64,000 nucleotides of DNA from Gnetum montanum (lineage: Eukaryota > Streptophyta > Gnetopsida > Gnetales > Gnetaceae). Numbering within the stretch: position 1 is the first letter of the stretch; the number at the start of each line of letters is the position of its first letter. The stretch covers positions 124,001 through 188,000 of the forward strand of contig MNCI01004849.1 of the NCBI GenBank assembly GCA_015680685.1. Direction: 5' to 3'. Of this stretch, positions 11,870 through 24,158 are shown piece after piece. The notes under the pieces are model-generated. The model was not told the origin of the DNA. It worked only from the letters and a program-made list of their open reading frames with translations, and ran no database searches. A program made the position numbers and the translations under genes.

Positions 11870-12150
11870 ACCTAGCCCGAAATGGCCCTAAACTATTACG
11901 TGGCCTGAAATGGCCCTAAACTGTTGCATGGCCAAAAATGACCTAAAACTAGCAATGGCCTGAAATGGCCTTAAACTACCATCGTGGCTTGCTAAGGCAT
12001 AAACCTAGCCACTCTACTTCCCTAAAACAAAGAAAAAAAATCAAAAAAATCATCATTGAGCAACGGCCTAAAATGGCCTTAAACTATTTCCATGGCCCGA
12101 AATGGCCTAAAACTAGCAATGGCTCGAAATGGCCTTAAACTAAAACAAGG
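11870..12150 (+). repeat. Hairpin array downstream of E0 pro
   Basis: Two clusters (about 11876-11995 and 12064-12150) of units such as TGGCCTGAAATGGCCTTAAACTA. Each unit has GGCC on both sides of a six-base spacer, which can fold into a short hairpin, followed by TTAAACTA. The clusters lie between the pro stop and the 3' end of aORF. The surrounding bases to 12300 are T-rich and hold no gene. Confidence 0.75.
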
Positions 12151-12300
12151 GGCCCAAACACAATGATAAAAAAAAATTTAACCAAAAAAAATGAAATAAC
12201 TATTTCACATTTTACTTTTCATCTAATTTTAGTCCATATAATAATTATTACACAAAAAAATAAAATGCAAAAACAAAAATAAAAATCTTTTGCTGCCACG

Positions 12301-15300
12301 CTATAAGTATTCGTCGGCATCCCCATTTCTTGTGCCACTTGGTCCTACACCTCCACTCGGATCCTACAAAAACTACAACAATAAATAATGAATAACTTGA
12401 GATGGCCCTACATCCATTTTGAAGGGTATCCATTTCAAAGGATAACTTTCCCTTTCTCCATAGTTGTCCATCTGGGTGGTCTTGAAGAAAAGGTGGCAGT
12501 GGTGATCTCCCCCGAAGGTAAGGTCATTTCTCATTCAAAAGACTCACTGACCACCACCTCTTGTGTGAACTTTTCATAGGCCTTAACAATGCCAATAACA
12601 TCTAGAAATAACTTATGGGGATGCAACTCAATGGAAGCATCCTGATGTTGTCGAAGATAGTCAACACATTCCATTTTGTACATGTTCTTATGGTTCTTTT
12701 GTGCTTGCCCCCATTCATAGACTTTGGTGTTGTAGTCCTTCCAGTCTTGATTCTTCTGAGCTACAAGGTCCATCTGTATGCGTTGTTCAATAATATCACA
12801 AGTGGCCTCATTCTTACTCCGTATGGCTGACCAGTATCTTGCATAGTTAATTACAGTTGTACGCCAACTACCATCATGAGTGTCATGGGCCAATAAAAAT
12901 TCATTTCTAGACCATAGATCCTCTAGCTCAACTTCTTGGCTAGCCTTCTCTTTCTCAAGTTTTTGCACCCTCTTCTAGAGGTCCTCGTTGACACACTTGC
13001 ACTCCCACAACAATCATGCTGAGTAGAGCACACATTTGCTTGTTTCCTCATAAACATTACGAGCAACCTCGATCACCTCTAGTGGGAGTACAAGCATGGC
13101 GTCAACCTCAACCACCTATCAGGGGTCCCACTTGAGACGAGAAGCTTTCAATTACACATAATAAAGTCTTAGTCATGCAATGATGGCAAAACAAAATGCA
13201 ATAACTTGGAGAGCCTAATGTTGTAATTTAAACATACCTATCTCAGGATCGATCTACCTTAGGCAATCAATCATGTCATCCACCACCCCCTCCATAAAAG
13301 TAAATTTAACGTGGATATTAATCCATGGTTGGAGGTGGATCAAGGAAGAAGAATCGGGGGCCTTAACAGTGGTGTTTGCTGCACAATAAAACACATTAGC
13401 AATGACGAAGAGGAGGACAAAAAAATTGAAAAGAAACATAAAAAATAGTGCAAAGCTCCTACCTAGCAAACCCTCAAGGGTGATAGTGGGGGGATCGCCC
13501 ATCGACACATTATCACGCAAGTGATCAAACTCACCAACATCAAATTTTAGCCCCTTCCCTTCTAGCTGACTTAACAGTTTGGTAACATCTTCCATAGTCA
13601 TATGCCCCTTAGGTATTTGGACACACTCCATAAAAGGTTCATCAATAGTAGGGACCTCTTCCTCTATGACAGGGACCTCTTCCTTTGCAACTAGGGCCTC
13701 TTCTTCCTCTACAGCAGGAGCCCCTGCTTTAGGGGCAAAAAACTCTTCTTCTTCTTCTATTAAACACGTCTAAGGTAAGCAGGCTAGTCTAACACTAAAT
13801 GGGGTAACTAGCGAAATAATTAAACATACTTACCAACTGTGTGCTGCACTTTGCAAACCTTCATTCGTAGCTTTCTCCCCCTCTCTTCATTAGTATAGGG
13901 AGGTTCTTACACATGATGAGACTTTTTGTGCTGCAACTTGGTTTTTACCATTTCTACAATGACACATGCCCCCTTAACACATTTCCTGTATTACTGGGAG
14001 GTGCCTCTCCAACATTTTCCAAGGCAAGAAAAGTACATCCCACCCGATCCTTTGTCGTTATCGAAAGTGATTCCCCAATGGCTTCTGGGGAGTCTTGGGA
14101 TCAGGTGATACAGAATATTTGGCAAATCCATGGCTTGGATATCTAGGTGCAATCTTGCTACACCCAAGCACCATTCTCACGAACCACCAAGAATTCTGCA
14201 AACCATCTTAGGTAGGCTATGAAGAAGGCATAGTGTACGTTGAAACAAGCATCGAGCTTCTCACGAAGCTTGACCATTTCACCATGCAATCCTTCAGAAA
14301 GGTACTTGGCCCAATTGTAATGGGTTCCTTCTTCCATAACATCCCTCATGATCCAAGCCTACTCTACCCTAACAATTTTCCCTTAGGAGAGTAGCTTGGG
14401 AAAGGCACGAGAACAGAAAATAGGGTAAACCTTTTGGGCTATCCCTAGCCTAACTTTATGCATATAAATCCCCTTTTGGTCCTTGCTTGTCCCCAACCAT
14501 TCCTCTATGTCCCCATAATGGTTGACATCTTTGTTAGTATTTTTTCCTATAGGCATACCATCAAAGGAAACACCAAAAAGATCTGCAAAACATTTGTCAT
14601 TAATCTCAAACACCACCCACACATTATGAACCTGTCTGCGGAAGTAGTCAACCTTTTCCAAAAAGGAATCAACTAGGGAAAGCATTTCTATAGTTGGGAC
14701 ACTTAGATTTATTGCTAGAAATAAATCCATAAGCCTAGAATCCTAAACATAATGAACAAGGATGGCTGGGGCCCCATTGCATAGCCAACGTTGTGTCTCG
14801 TCCACCTCCCCATACTTGAAGAAGAGGTTGGTTTCATCATGCCCAGAGGTGATTACTGTAACCTCTTGGGATTCATTTGCTACTGTAATAATGAACAAAA
14901 TTAGCAAAAATAAAAAATAAAAATCAATCACTTGAATACAAAAAAAATGAATAATTTAACATACTAGGTCCGAATGGTGTAGAAAATGGCAAAATTTCCA
15001 CCAGAACATCTTCTATGGCAAGCGATAGGTGAGATTCCCATTCACTATCCAACCAGCCAAGTTCTTTACATTTTTCATAGAACTTGGCATTCTTAGTTGG
15101 ATAGGTTTTGAAATCAAGACCAAGTTGTTCTATGATGCCGACACATATGTTCCTTGTAGAAGAGAACTCCTACAAAGCCATTTGGGCCAACACCAATGTC
15201 CCCTCGTTACCATGAAGATCATCCTTGTTAATGTAAGACCTAGTAACATGCAAAACATGGTAAGCATTTTGACTAGCATAAGAAAAATGATACAACATGT

Positions 15301-15881
15301 TTTAAAAAATCTTCATAGGACTCACCCACTGGCACAATAAATGGTTCCAAGTGGGTTTTGGAAGCAGGTGCCCATGTGACGAGCAACGAACAATGTGTTG
15401 TGTTGATGATAGCATTTGAATTCAAGCATGGTCCAAATCCAACACAAGTGTCTTAAGCCTCTTGGGCATCGGTTTGAGTCTTCTGCCCCTTCACCTTCAA
15501 TCAATCCATTAGCCATGAACTTCAAAATTCCCTGGTTTACCCTAGGCAACAACGTTTTAGCAAGTACATCAGTTATTTCAGCCAATAAGTGTGACCGCAC
15601 TATCACACTGAAATGGCAAAGGAGGAACTCTAGGAAGATCCATGCACCCTCCCAGAACTAAACCACCTAATCCTACCAGCTAGGAGGGGGCATGTTGGCC
15701 ATGGGTGCACTCAAGCACCACAAGACTCCTACCAGCTCAAGGATGATCAGGACAAGTTTTAGCATGATCCTGCACAACACAACAAAAAGTGTTAGTACAA
15801 GATTCAAGTGACGATTACTAAGTAGTGTAGCGTAACCCTTGATGTACAAATTTTTCCTTAGGCATGAAATAATAAGTTCCC
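12301..15881 (-). pseudogene. E0 antisense multi-exon gene (aORF), truncated at its 5' end by E1
   Basis: Predicted exons on the minus strand are: exon 2 15769-15326 (acceptor GTGCAG, donor GTGAGT); exon 3 15239-14965 (acceptor TACTAG, donor GTATGT); exon 4 from 14882 (acceptor TTACAG); later exons to the last one 12363-12301, which ends in TAG. The frame passes through these three joins in phase. Exon 2 includes ILELVGVLWCL and CFQNPLGTIYC. Exon 4 includes ETNLFFKYGEVDETQRWL and SLVDSFLEKV. A Glu-rich exon (about 13770-13465) and a coiled-coil exon (12968-12531, ending KAYEKFTQEVVVSESFE) follow. The same protein is encoded in E1 and E2. I cannot assign a function. A few in-frame stops make it a pseudogene. 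Exon 1 is missing because E1 inserted upstream. Confidence 0.75.
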
Positions 15882-17616
15882 TGAAACACCCAAAAATTCG
15901 AAGACATGCTTGCTTCACCAGGTCTTTGCAAATCGTGCAGCGTTATGATAGTTCTTCAAGAGATGGATGCTCTGATGTTCAGACTATCTATTTCAGCAAG
16001 TTTTACTACCCCAGGTATCAACAGGCTAAATGGATTCTCCAACCTATCCACCTGAGTAAGATCATCCAGCCAACAGCTCACTTAGGAATAGTGCTTAGAA
16101 CACGCAAAATGCTTCAGAAAGTTTTCTAAGTCAAGGAATTTTGCTATGCTACGCTACGTTGTGTAGTGTAGCAGACTTCAGAAGATGCTTCCAGGAGTGA
16201 AGTGCTATGATATGCTATGCTACACAGTGTAGAAAAAGCTAGACGGTTAGCCCCTTTCAACCAACTTCAATTCCTTCAGCAATGTCTCCTTCCATTAGAA
16301 AGTGGTGAACTTGGCCAAAAATAGGCCATGTTTGTTGCTATGCTACGCTAAGCTACATGGCACAGCAAGGCATAGCAATTATGCAAAAGTGACAGAAGTC
16401 ATCTCAAAGGGTAGGATTAACAAGTTCATAAGCTTCACAATGCAAAAGGCAAATTTTGCATATTGGCGATGTTTTTGCGACTAAGGATAGCTACTACACT
16501 ATGTAGCGTAGCATAGTGTAGCAAATCTGCAACCAACAGTCACAACACTACAAAGGTTTTCAACACATGCAGCAGGACACAATGCAAATTTCTTACTTCA
16601 AACTAGTGGCTACACTACATTGCATAGCATAGCATAGCGTGACAAGATGCCACGCCATGCCAAACATGCTACGCTACAAAGCATAGCAAGGTAGCAAGTG
16701 GTTACATCGCATCAATGCACCTTACCTGATTACACCATTTGTCTTATAGCGCAATTACAACATGGAAGATTTGTAATTATGGCATGGCAAGCTCACCCAA
16801 CGGTCATCCAGGCACGTGCAACATAGATAGGTTAGCATAATTCCAAGGCACGTGGCATCCAAACTACATCTTTCACACATCCTTGGTCTTATAAATACCA
16901 CAATGAGTGATGCTTAGTCTCTCCCAGGCTCACTAGCATCCTAACTCTCTCTCACTCTTGGGCACTCTCTAGGCCCCCAGCTCTTTTAAAATTTTAAGCT
17001 TTCTGATCCCCCGAGCTCGGGTCTTTTGGCAATCTAGTCGACTAACAATTTTGTTGGCTAACAAGCAAAAGCTAGCATTGTAACCTTGAGCACTGTAAGC
17101 TTTCTGTTTGACATTGTAAGTAGTTAGCACTCCAATTTGGCATTTTGTTCTACTTTCGCCTACCATCTTGGTAGCATTATGCATTGTTAACACCCAAGTC
17201 CATGTTCAAGTATCCAACTACCTTGCTCTGATAACCTTGGTTACCTTTGGGATCTTTGTGCTTCCCGATGTCACAAAACCAATTTTATCCACCTCGATAG
17301 AGTAAATTCATAATCTTGAAGTGGTGCATTTCCCTAACTTCATTCTACTTTGCTTTCCTGTTTATCATCGCATTTTACATTGTTGCATCATTTATGTTTA
17401 AAATATCATTTTTATGCTATAAACTTTGCTTTCAAATCACATGTTGCAAAAGGTTATATTGACACCGACTAAGTCCTTTTCTAATCAACCAGACCGTTCA
17501 AGGTGCCCCGTTTCTATTCCATCTAGCATGGCCCTCCCACAAAAATTGGGTTAAGATTGTCAACGATCGATGACCCATCAATGTTTTCCAACTGCTTATG
17601 TTTTCAGTCGCTATAG
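15882..17616 (+). repeat. E1 5' LTR
   Basis: It begins TGAAACACC like the five other LTRs of the family and ends six bases before the PBS. U3 (about 16140-16700) is full of short direct and inverted copies of GCTATGCTACGCTAC and its complement GTAGCGTAGCATAG. A TATA-like TATAAATACC at about 16891-16900 fits a promoter. The 3' end is set by analogy with the E2 and E3 LTRs and is accurate to a few bases. Confidence 0.85.
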
Positions 17617-17621
17617 TTTTC

Positions 17622-17640
17622 TGGTGCTAGGAGGAGGGCC
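17622..17640 (+). other. E1 primer binding site
   Basis: TGGTGCTAGGAGGAGGGCC lies six bases after the LTR end. It corresponds to TGGCGCTAGAAGGAGGACC in E2 and TGGCGCTAGAAGAAGGGCC in E3. I cannot assign the primer tRNA with certainty. Confidence 0.75.
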
Positions 17641-17663
17641 TTTTGGTGCCCTTTCTGCATGTC

Positions 17664-18129
17664 ACGGTAGTCTTGTAAGACTTATGCACCCAGATATGCA
17701 TTAGCATAAACTTGACACCCATCTTTGTTTGTTTACGCATCGTGTGGTGCACATCGGTTACCTCAACGGTTTCTCAAGAACCCTATAGGACATAAAGCCT
17801 CCAATTGCCAGCTAGCTTGCCTATCTTACGGTAGTCTTGCATGCGCTCTGTACCCTATCGTGCACTAGCGTATATGTGATACCCTTTTGTGGTTGCTTAC
17901 GCATTGTGTGGTACAGATCAGTCACCTCAATGGTTCCTCAGGAATCCTATAATACATAAAGCCTCTATTTTCCAACTAGCTTGCCTATCTTACAATAGCC
18001 TTGCACATGCTATGTACCCTATCACGCACTAGCATATATGTGACACCCTCTTGCGGTTGTTTACACATCGTGTGGTATAGATCGGTCACCTTGATGATTC
18101 CTCGGGAGCCATGCAAGACATAAAGACTT
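17664..18129 (+). repeat. E1 leader tandem repeat, 164-bp period, nearly three copies
   Basis: The mark ACGGTAGTCTTG recurs at 17664 and 17828, and as ACAATAGCCTTG at 17992, each step 164 bases. Each unit also contains ACGCAT(C/T)GTGTGGT and ACATAAAGCCTC-like segments. The array fills the untranslated leader between PBS and gag. It has no counterpart in E2 or E3, which carry other repeats there. Confidence 0.9.
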
Positions 18130-18282
18130 TTTGATTTCTTGCCAACTTCTTTGCTCTTCTCATTCACAAAACTATTTAGCTTTCCGAGTTCCTTACTTTT
18201 TGCATTTGCAAAACTATCTAGCCTAGTAGCAATGACTTTCGCAACTACTACTATTAACACCTTCAACGTTGAGGTTCTCACC

Positions 18283-20640
18283 ATGGTTCAAGGCATCACA
18301 AGTGTTGAACAACCACTAAACCCAACACTAGAAACACATCAATCACTCAAGATCCAAAATCAGGAACCTAAGGGCTTGGCCCAGTAACATGAGGGCTATA
18401 ACTTCCTCTGTGCAAGGGTTTAGGCAAACCTACCTTTGGATGTACACAAGTTCGAAGGCAAACACAACTTTGAGTTCACTTACTGCGATGGGAAGGAGTT
18501 TATTCTCACTCCCAACCCCTCCATACCTTTGACATAGATAAACCAAAGGCTTCTAGACTAGCTAATCTAGTTGGCTAGGCTTAGGGAGCAATAGGACACA
18601 TCATCTAACTAGGATGATGCCTTCCAAGATGGATAGGAGGAACTCGATTCCCAATCCAACGAGGGAGGTCAAACCAACCCCATTCCTAGCCCTCCTACCT
18701 AGTCCTTCTAGGCCAATCCATTGTTTGTCACCACTCCCTTTGCGATCATGCCTACGCTCCCATAGCCTGCAACTACAACTAGAATGGATAGCCATGTCAC
18801 CTTCCCTACGTATCAACACTCTTATTCCCCCATTTCACTTACAACAACTATGCCTCCATAAACTGTTCATCATTCCATTCCTATAGCACATTACACACCA
18901 ATCATGGCTACCCTACTGCATGTTCATACTGTACCTACTTCACAATCATACGTGACTTCTATTTTAATTCCTATGCTCGCATCAGTTCCACCCACCATGG
19001 TGGGCCCAAGCCCATCCATATGGTGGACCCCATTCACTTCTTTACCTATTCCAGAATCGTCATAGATTTCTCATTATGTTCGCCCTTAGACCTACCAAAC
19101 CCCACAAACAGTACAACCCAACATAGGGTTATTTCGTTGATGACACAAGCAGTCTATCTAGCAGCACAACCTGTAGTTGCTACTCTGATAGCACCACCTA
19201 CTAGGTGGTGGATAGCACAAACAGCACCGTTCACAAGAGCTATCCCAATGGTACCATCGGTGGGTCACACCGCCACCCCTACCATTCCACATATGGGAAC
19301 TACCTCAGCAGTTCCCCAACCATCCACAACATTGCAGGGTCTGGACCAAGTGTTCCAACTCATCCAGAACCTCATTGAGGAAATCAAATGCCTCAAGGCT
19401 GTCAGATCTAACACAGTACAAGTCATGGACTTTTACCAGGATGACCCCATCAACCCTACAATCCCTACTCTGACACTACCCCTAGGGATGTCTCTCCCAC
19501 ACTTCATGAAGTATGATGGGGAGGGGGATCCCAACACACATCTAGTTACCTTTAGGTTTGAGTCTCTCCTATTGCAATAATAGCCACACATGATTATTCG
19601 TGTCTTTGCTATGCCCCTAGCTGGGAAAGCCTTGGATTGGTATTGCATGCTACCATGCTCATCTATTTTGACCTTAGAGGAGCTTCTAACCCAGTTCCTA
19701 ACATGCTTCAAGTATAACTTGAAGCTAGAAATCACATTGGACCAGTTGATGAGTGTGAAGCAAGATCCTCTGGAACCAGTCCAAAAATTCATCCAGCGAT
19801 GGAGTGCAACCCTTAACGAAATCCTTGAGCCCATCGTAGAGGCCCACTTGTTGGCCATCTTTAAGGGTGTAATGAATGACTTTATCAATTCTAAACTATA
19901 CTACCTCACCCCTTGCACTCTCAGTCAAGCCTTTGCTCAAACTAAGAGTATACAAGACACGGCTGAGGTGAACAAAGACTCAGCCTACATTGCCTACAAA
20001 AACACCTTCGCAAAGAAGGACAAGGGTAAGGCCCCAACAACCACAATGGTTGCTATGGTGACCGAGGCCAAGCCCAAACCTAGTAACAATGGTAACAAGA
20101 ATACCAAGAAACCAGCCATACCCATAACTAACCCCATGCCTAGGTAGGGCAACACGCCGCAACCTCCAGTTCCTGCACCTGAGACATCTGCACAACCCAA
20201 ACCAAACTTTGAATGTAAAGATCGCTCTAAGTACACCCCACTACCTCTTAAGCCTTTAGAACTTTTGAAGCAACTATTGGTAGTGTGGCAAATTCAACAC
20301 AAGTAGATGTCGGAAGAAGAAATCAGGAGACATCAACGCTACTACGAGCTCCTTAGGAACCCCTCCTTGGCCATGCCCAATGAGCCCCTAGTTCCTAAGG
20401 GTTTTAGACTAGACAGGTTTTGTGACTATCACCAATAGTGTGGTCACAACACAAATTACTGTCTGGCATTGCAGGATGACATCCAAATATTGATCAATCA
20501 AGAAAACTAGTATTGGATGACAGCAACCTAGTACACCTTGAGAACCAATCTATGTATGTCTACACAGACCCCCTCAACACCAACAATGTTAGTTACATCA
20601 TCAATGTCATAGGTATTGACAGTGATCCTAGGCCACCCAA
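18283..20640 (+). pseudogene. gag: E1 gag
   Basis: The likely start is the ATG at 18283 (MVQGITSVEQPL); an in-frame ATG at 18229 is an alternative. The N-terminal segment has ANLPLDVHKFEGKHNFEFTY. A frame change falls between about 18540 and 19020. From 19020 to 20147 one frame is open except for two adjacent stops at 19578-19583, which replace residues that are Pro-Trp or Ala-Trp in other copies. The core reads HMIIRVFAMPLAGKALDWY and LDQLMSVKQDPLEPVQKF. A Lys-rich tail is followed by the zinc-knuckle-like FCDYHQ*CGHNTNYCLAL near 20420-20470, with a stop inside. The product is the particle's structural protein. Confidence 0.85.
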
Positions 20641-21896
20641 GTAGTCATTCGTGGTCTGTGTGCCTCAATGTAGTGCACTAGTACCACTAGCAGCTGGCCA
20701 AAGCTTGCAACAGTCATTCGTTTTGAGGGTCCCTCCTCGAGCATCCATCTCCGCACCATCTATTGGCAAAACCATGCCACCCCACACATTAACACCGTTA
20801 GCTCCTTTTATCATTAGTGAGCTAATCCATTCGACAACTCCCACCCTGCATAACATAGTTGAAAAACCTTCTCATCCCAGAAAATGGGAAGTGCATTTCG
20901 CAGGTAAGACATTGAAAGGAAGTACCAGCCTTAGTACTTCCAAGCCTACGTCTCCACTACAGTGAGCTTGTATGACCTAATTATGATGTCTATCCCACTC
21001 AAGTTGAACAAGATCTAAAACAAGAAAACACTACAGTGAGCTTGTATGACCTAATCATGATGTCTATCCCACACCATGGGGCTCTGATCCACATGTTGAT
21101 AGTGCTTCCAGTCAACAAAGACATGCCAGTGGAAGAGGAAGAAATCCACTTAGTCATGCTTCCCTCTGCACCCGCAGATCTAGAACCGTCCCAACTAACT
21201 TTTTATGATGACTCCATTAGGGAAGATCCCGAAAGGGGTTAGGTGACTACAGCACCCCTTTTCATCATAATTTTGGTTAGCCAACACCAGATCCGAAGGA
21301 TAAACGTTGATGATGGGGCTGCCACGAATGTCATCCCCTTTCCTATTGTGGACAAGTTGGGCTTGGTCAACTAGATCAAACCCACAACAATGTCATTCCT
21401 GAGGTCGTTCGATAGGGCATGTATCCTAGTGAAAGGCATAGTCCACATAGACTTCGTAGCAGGGGACTAGTTCCCCACAAATGTGACGTTCATCGTGGTT
21501 GAGGAAATGCCTGGGTTTAATCTGATCTTGGAGAGATCATGGTTAGCACAACTTAGGGCTGTCTCCTCATCCATACACCAAAAGATCCACCTACCATACA
21601 TAGGTAGGGAGGTTGTGAGCCATGGTGATGAAGTAACAGTGTAGGTAATTAACAATGTAGACATGGAGCAGGGCTCAGAGGTCGTAACCTCTGAGAATGA
21701 AGCACCTTCTCATGCACACATTAACCATCCAATGGGAGAATCAGCTTAGAAGATTGGTCTCCAAAATGAAAATGTGTGGGTTGAGTTGCCCTTTCAAGCA
21801 GGGGACAACGATGCAAACAAAGGCCCTGGCAAAGCACCTCGGCCCTACACTCCACTCAATCCATGATGGATCAAGAAGCAACTACGCATAGTGTAG
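20641..21896 (+). pseudogene. pro: E1 retropepsin region
   Basis: A Pro-rich linker is open from 20651 to 20965. A 74-base tandem duplication (20955-21028 and 21029 onward) then interrupts it. The protease core follows at about 21240-21600 in the frame that starts at 21036: RRINVDDGAATNVIPFPIVD as active site and FNLILERSWL as the closing motif, where the usual Gly-Arg is Glu-Arg. Stops are scattered. The frame ends at TAG 21894-21896. As in the other copies, the catalytic triplet is Asp-Asp-Gly. Confidence 0.8.
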
Positions 21897-21984
21897 CAAC
21901 CTCACTACTTCCTGCCTAGTCACCATCCCTTGTACATACATCACTTTTTTCTTTGTTAATGTACCACCCTTTTGGCTTACCTAC

Positions 21985-22105
21985 ACAGTGGTCCAAAATG
22001 GCCTAAAACTATGTTACGCAATGGCCCAAAATGGCCTAAAACTAGTAATGGCCCGAAACAGCCTAAAACTAGCAATGGCCCGAAACGGCCTAAAACTAGC
22101 ACATG
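21985..22105 (+). repeat. Hairpin array downstream of E1 pro
   Basis: Four units with the pattern GGCCCGAAACGGCCTAAAAC plus TAGCA. The GGCC repeats can pair around the spacer. The array sits between pro and the last exon of aORF, as in E0, E2 and E3. Confidence 0.75.
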
Positions 22106-22273
22106 AAAGCATGAACATTTTACACAAAACGTAGCATGTAGATAATGTACAAGTTAATCCAAAATCAGTTTCTTTTCCAAAATTCTCTTCTTTATTCAAA
22201 ATTTTTACCTTTTGGACAATGTTTACAAAATTCGTTACAAAAATTTAAAATTTCAAAAAAAAAACCCATGCTA

Positions 22274-24158
22274 TCAATGGTTGTCTCTATTCACATCATC
22301 TCCACTATTTTCTTTTGCATTGCCTTCCCCTATATTGTCCTTTGCCAATTCTTCATTCCTTCCCTCCATGGGCCTCATGCCCTCATCTAGAGCCTGCATC
22401 ATAGGAATGAAGTAGTCAGCTAAAGTAACACATGCATGCTACAACAGAGCATAAGCATTAATACAGTAGAAAGCGACTAACCTAAGAAGCGCCTGCATCT
22501 GTCTCGAAGGGTATTTGGTCTAAACTGAGAGTGAGGCAATGCCAAACCTCCTCTGTCGTGATGTCCACCCAATGCTTATTGCTTGGTTCAGCGTCCATAG
22601 CAGCTCTCTTCCTTTTGATGGTTGTCCACCTTGGTGATCCCAGAGAAAAGGAGACAGTTGCGGTCTCTCTTGTGGAAAGGTCCACTTTCAAGTCAAGATA
22701 TTCCGTAACCTTTACCTAATCTTTGAACCTAGCATAGGCCTCAGAAGAATCAATGGCATTTACGAATGCTTTATATGTAAATGCCTCCACAGTAGTGTCC
22801 CTGTACAATTTACAATGGGTGGCATTTTCTAGTTTATACATGTGTTTGTGATTTTTCTCAGACTGCCCCCATCCGTAAACCTTGGCACTAAAATCCTTCA
22901 AATCTTGACATTTCTGGGCTAGCAAGTCCATTTACATCCGATGTTCTATTATTTCATGGGTGGCTTCAACGTTTTGATGTGCAACTATTCAAAACCTGGC
23001 GTAATCTATCACAACCATGTGCCAATCCTCATTATTAGTGTCACAGCCTATGAGGAACTCATTCCTCAACTTGAGATCCTCCACCTCAGTGCTCAGGATG
23101 GCCTCCCTTTGTTCAGCTTTTTAGACCAATTTCCACAGGTCCTCGTTGACACGCTTATACTCCCACAAGGAGCACATTGAGTGCAAAGCATATTTGCAAG
23201 CCTCATCCTACGCTTGATGAGACACCTCAGTCACTTTAGGTAGGAATGTAGGCACGATATTGACTTTCAAAGGCCGTGTCATGTTCCATTTAAGCCGAGA
23301 GGCAACAATGACACAAAGAGTGTAGCAATCGCGTTAGCATAGAAAGATTAGCAAACTCAAGAAACTCTAGCATAGCAACATGAGAACACCTAACACTACT
23401 ACTTACCCTCATCAGGGTCCACCTGCTAAAGGTGGCTGATCATGTTGTTGACAATTCCTTGCATATACGTAAACTTATTAAGGATCTTGGCCCATGATTC
23501 TGCATGAGTTTGAGGGGGTCCTGCAGCATCAACAGTGGTTCTTGTTACATAACTAAACATATCAGCAATGGCCAAAATGGACTAAGACAAGGCAAACACA
23601 TTATCGAACTCACCAGTGTCCACTTGCGGTCTCCCTTCCTACTGATGCAAAACATGGGTAACAACCTTGGCAAAAGTCCCTACCAAGTGTGTGCAGACCT
23701 CTTCTTCATGCATTGGTGCCTTTTCTTTTAGGAGACTAGCATCTTTTTTATTCAAGGGAGACTCCTCTTTTTTAGTAGGAGGATTCTCGCTAATAACAAG
23801 AGCCCCCACCTTAGCGACAAGGGTTCTTCCCTTCTTGACCAAAGCTCTTTCTTCCGAGACTGGGGCCTCCATGTCTTTACTCGTTGCCCTCATCTTAGGG
23901 GCCAACACCTCTTCGTCACCTTCTTATTCTTCTTCTTCTTCTTCCTCTACCAGTTAAGAAACATGTTTGCATTAGTCCAAAACAAGTTTTCTTAAAGTGG
24001 ATGATACGCTACGCTACGCTGCCTAGGGTAGCATAGTGTGGCAAACAACAACAAGGTAAGCATTAAACAAAAGCATTTACCAATGGGGGGTTGTGTCCTC
24101 TACAGCTTAAGTTGTAGCCACCACCCCTCCTCTTCCTCCATGTGAAGGGTTTCCTTAG
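22274..24158 (-). pseudogene. E1 aORF, 3' half (C-terminal exons)
   Basis: The last exon is predicted at 22393-22274 (acceptor ATGCAG, 40 codons, acidic and Asn-rich, starting ALDEGMRPMEGRNEELAKDN). Upstream on the minus strand lie a basic stretch (22691-22482) and the coiled-coil exon (around 22931-22716: MDLLAQKCQDLKDFSAKVYG, then HMYKLEN), matching MDLVAQKNQDWKDYNTKVYE in E0. An exon near 23420-23510 has YMQGIVNNMI like FMEGVVDDMI in E0. A Glu/Lys-rich exon lies at 23908-23639. The gene is cut at 24158 by E2 and continues at 55526. Function unknown. Confidence 0.7.
24154..24158. repeat. Target site duplication of E2 (left copy)
   Basis: CTTAG at 24154-24158 is repeated as CTTAG at 55521-55525, immediately outside the two E2 LTRs. 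This proves a single integration event. Confidence 0.92.

Larger units (their letters stand above)
1005..15881 (+). mobile_element. E0: 5' half of a giant Tat/Ogre-like Ty3/gypsy retrotransposon, interrupted by element A and cut off by E1
   Basis: From about 1005 to 1770 and again from 8704 to 15881 the sequence is collinear with E1 (18420-24158 plus 55526-57391). It holds gag, pro, a hairpin array and the antisense gene aORF. No LTR or PBS is seen on its left, so the 5' end is truncated or lies in the gap. The right end stops inside aORF at 15881, where the 5' LTR of E1 begins. Its pol and 3' LTR must lie beyond the window. It hosts two insertions and is the outermost layer of the nest. Confidence 0.85.

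Noticed and set aside
14383-14730. Assignment of aORF to the plant mobile domain or to a plant transposon protein domain
   Set aside because: The general look is similar, but I could not identify a diagnostic motif by eye. A profile search would decide.
12301-15881. aORF as an ordinary host gene with introns
   Set aside because: The same gene occupies the same slot between pro and pol in three separate elements (with remnants in a fourth), so it travels with the retrotransposon.
16140-16700. GCTATGCTACGCTAC repeats as a separate mobile element or CRISPR-like array
   Set aside because: They are inside the E1 LTR, are short, irregular and in both orientations, and show no ends or target duplication of their own.
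17985-18284. Minus-strand 99-codon frame in the E1 leader
   Set aside because: It overlaps the last copy of the 164-bp repeat and the gag start. No counterpart exists in E0, E2 or E3.
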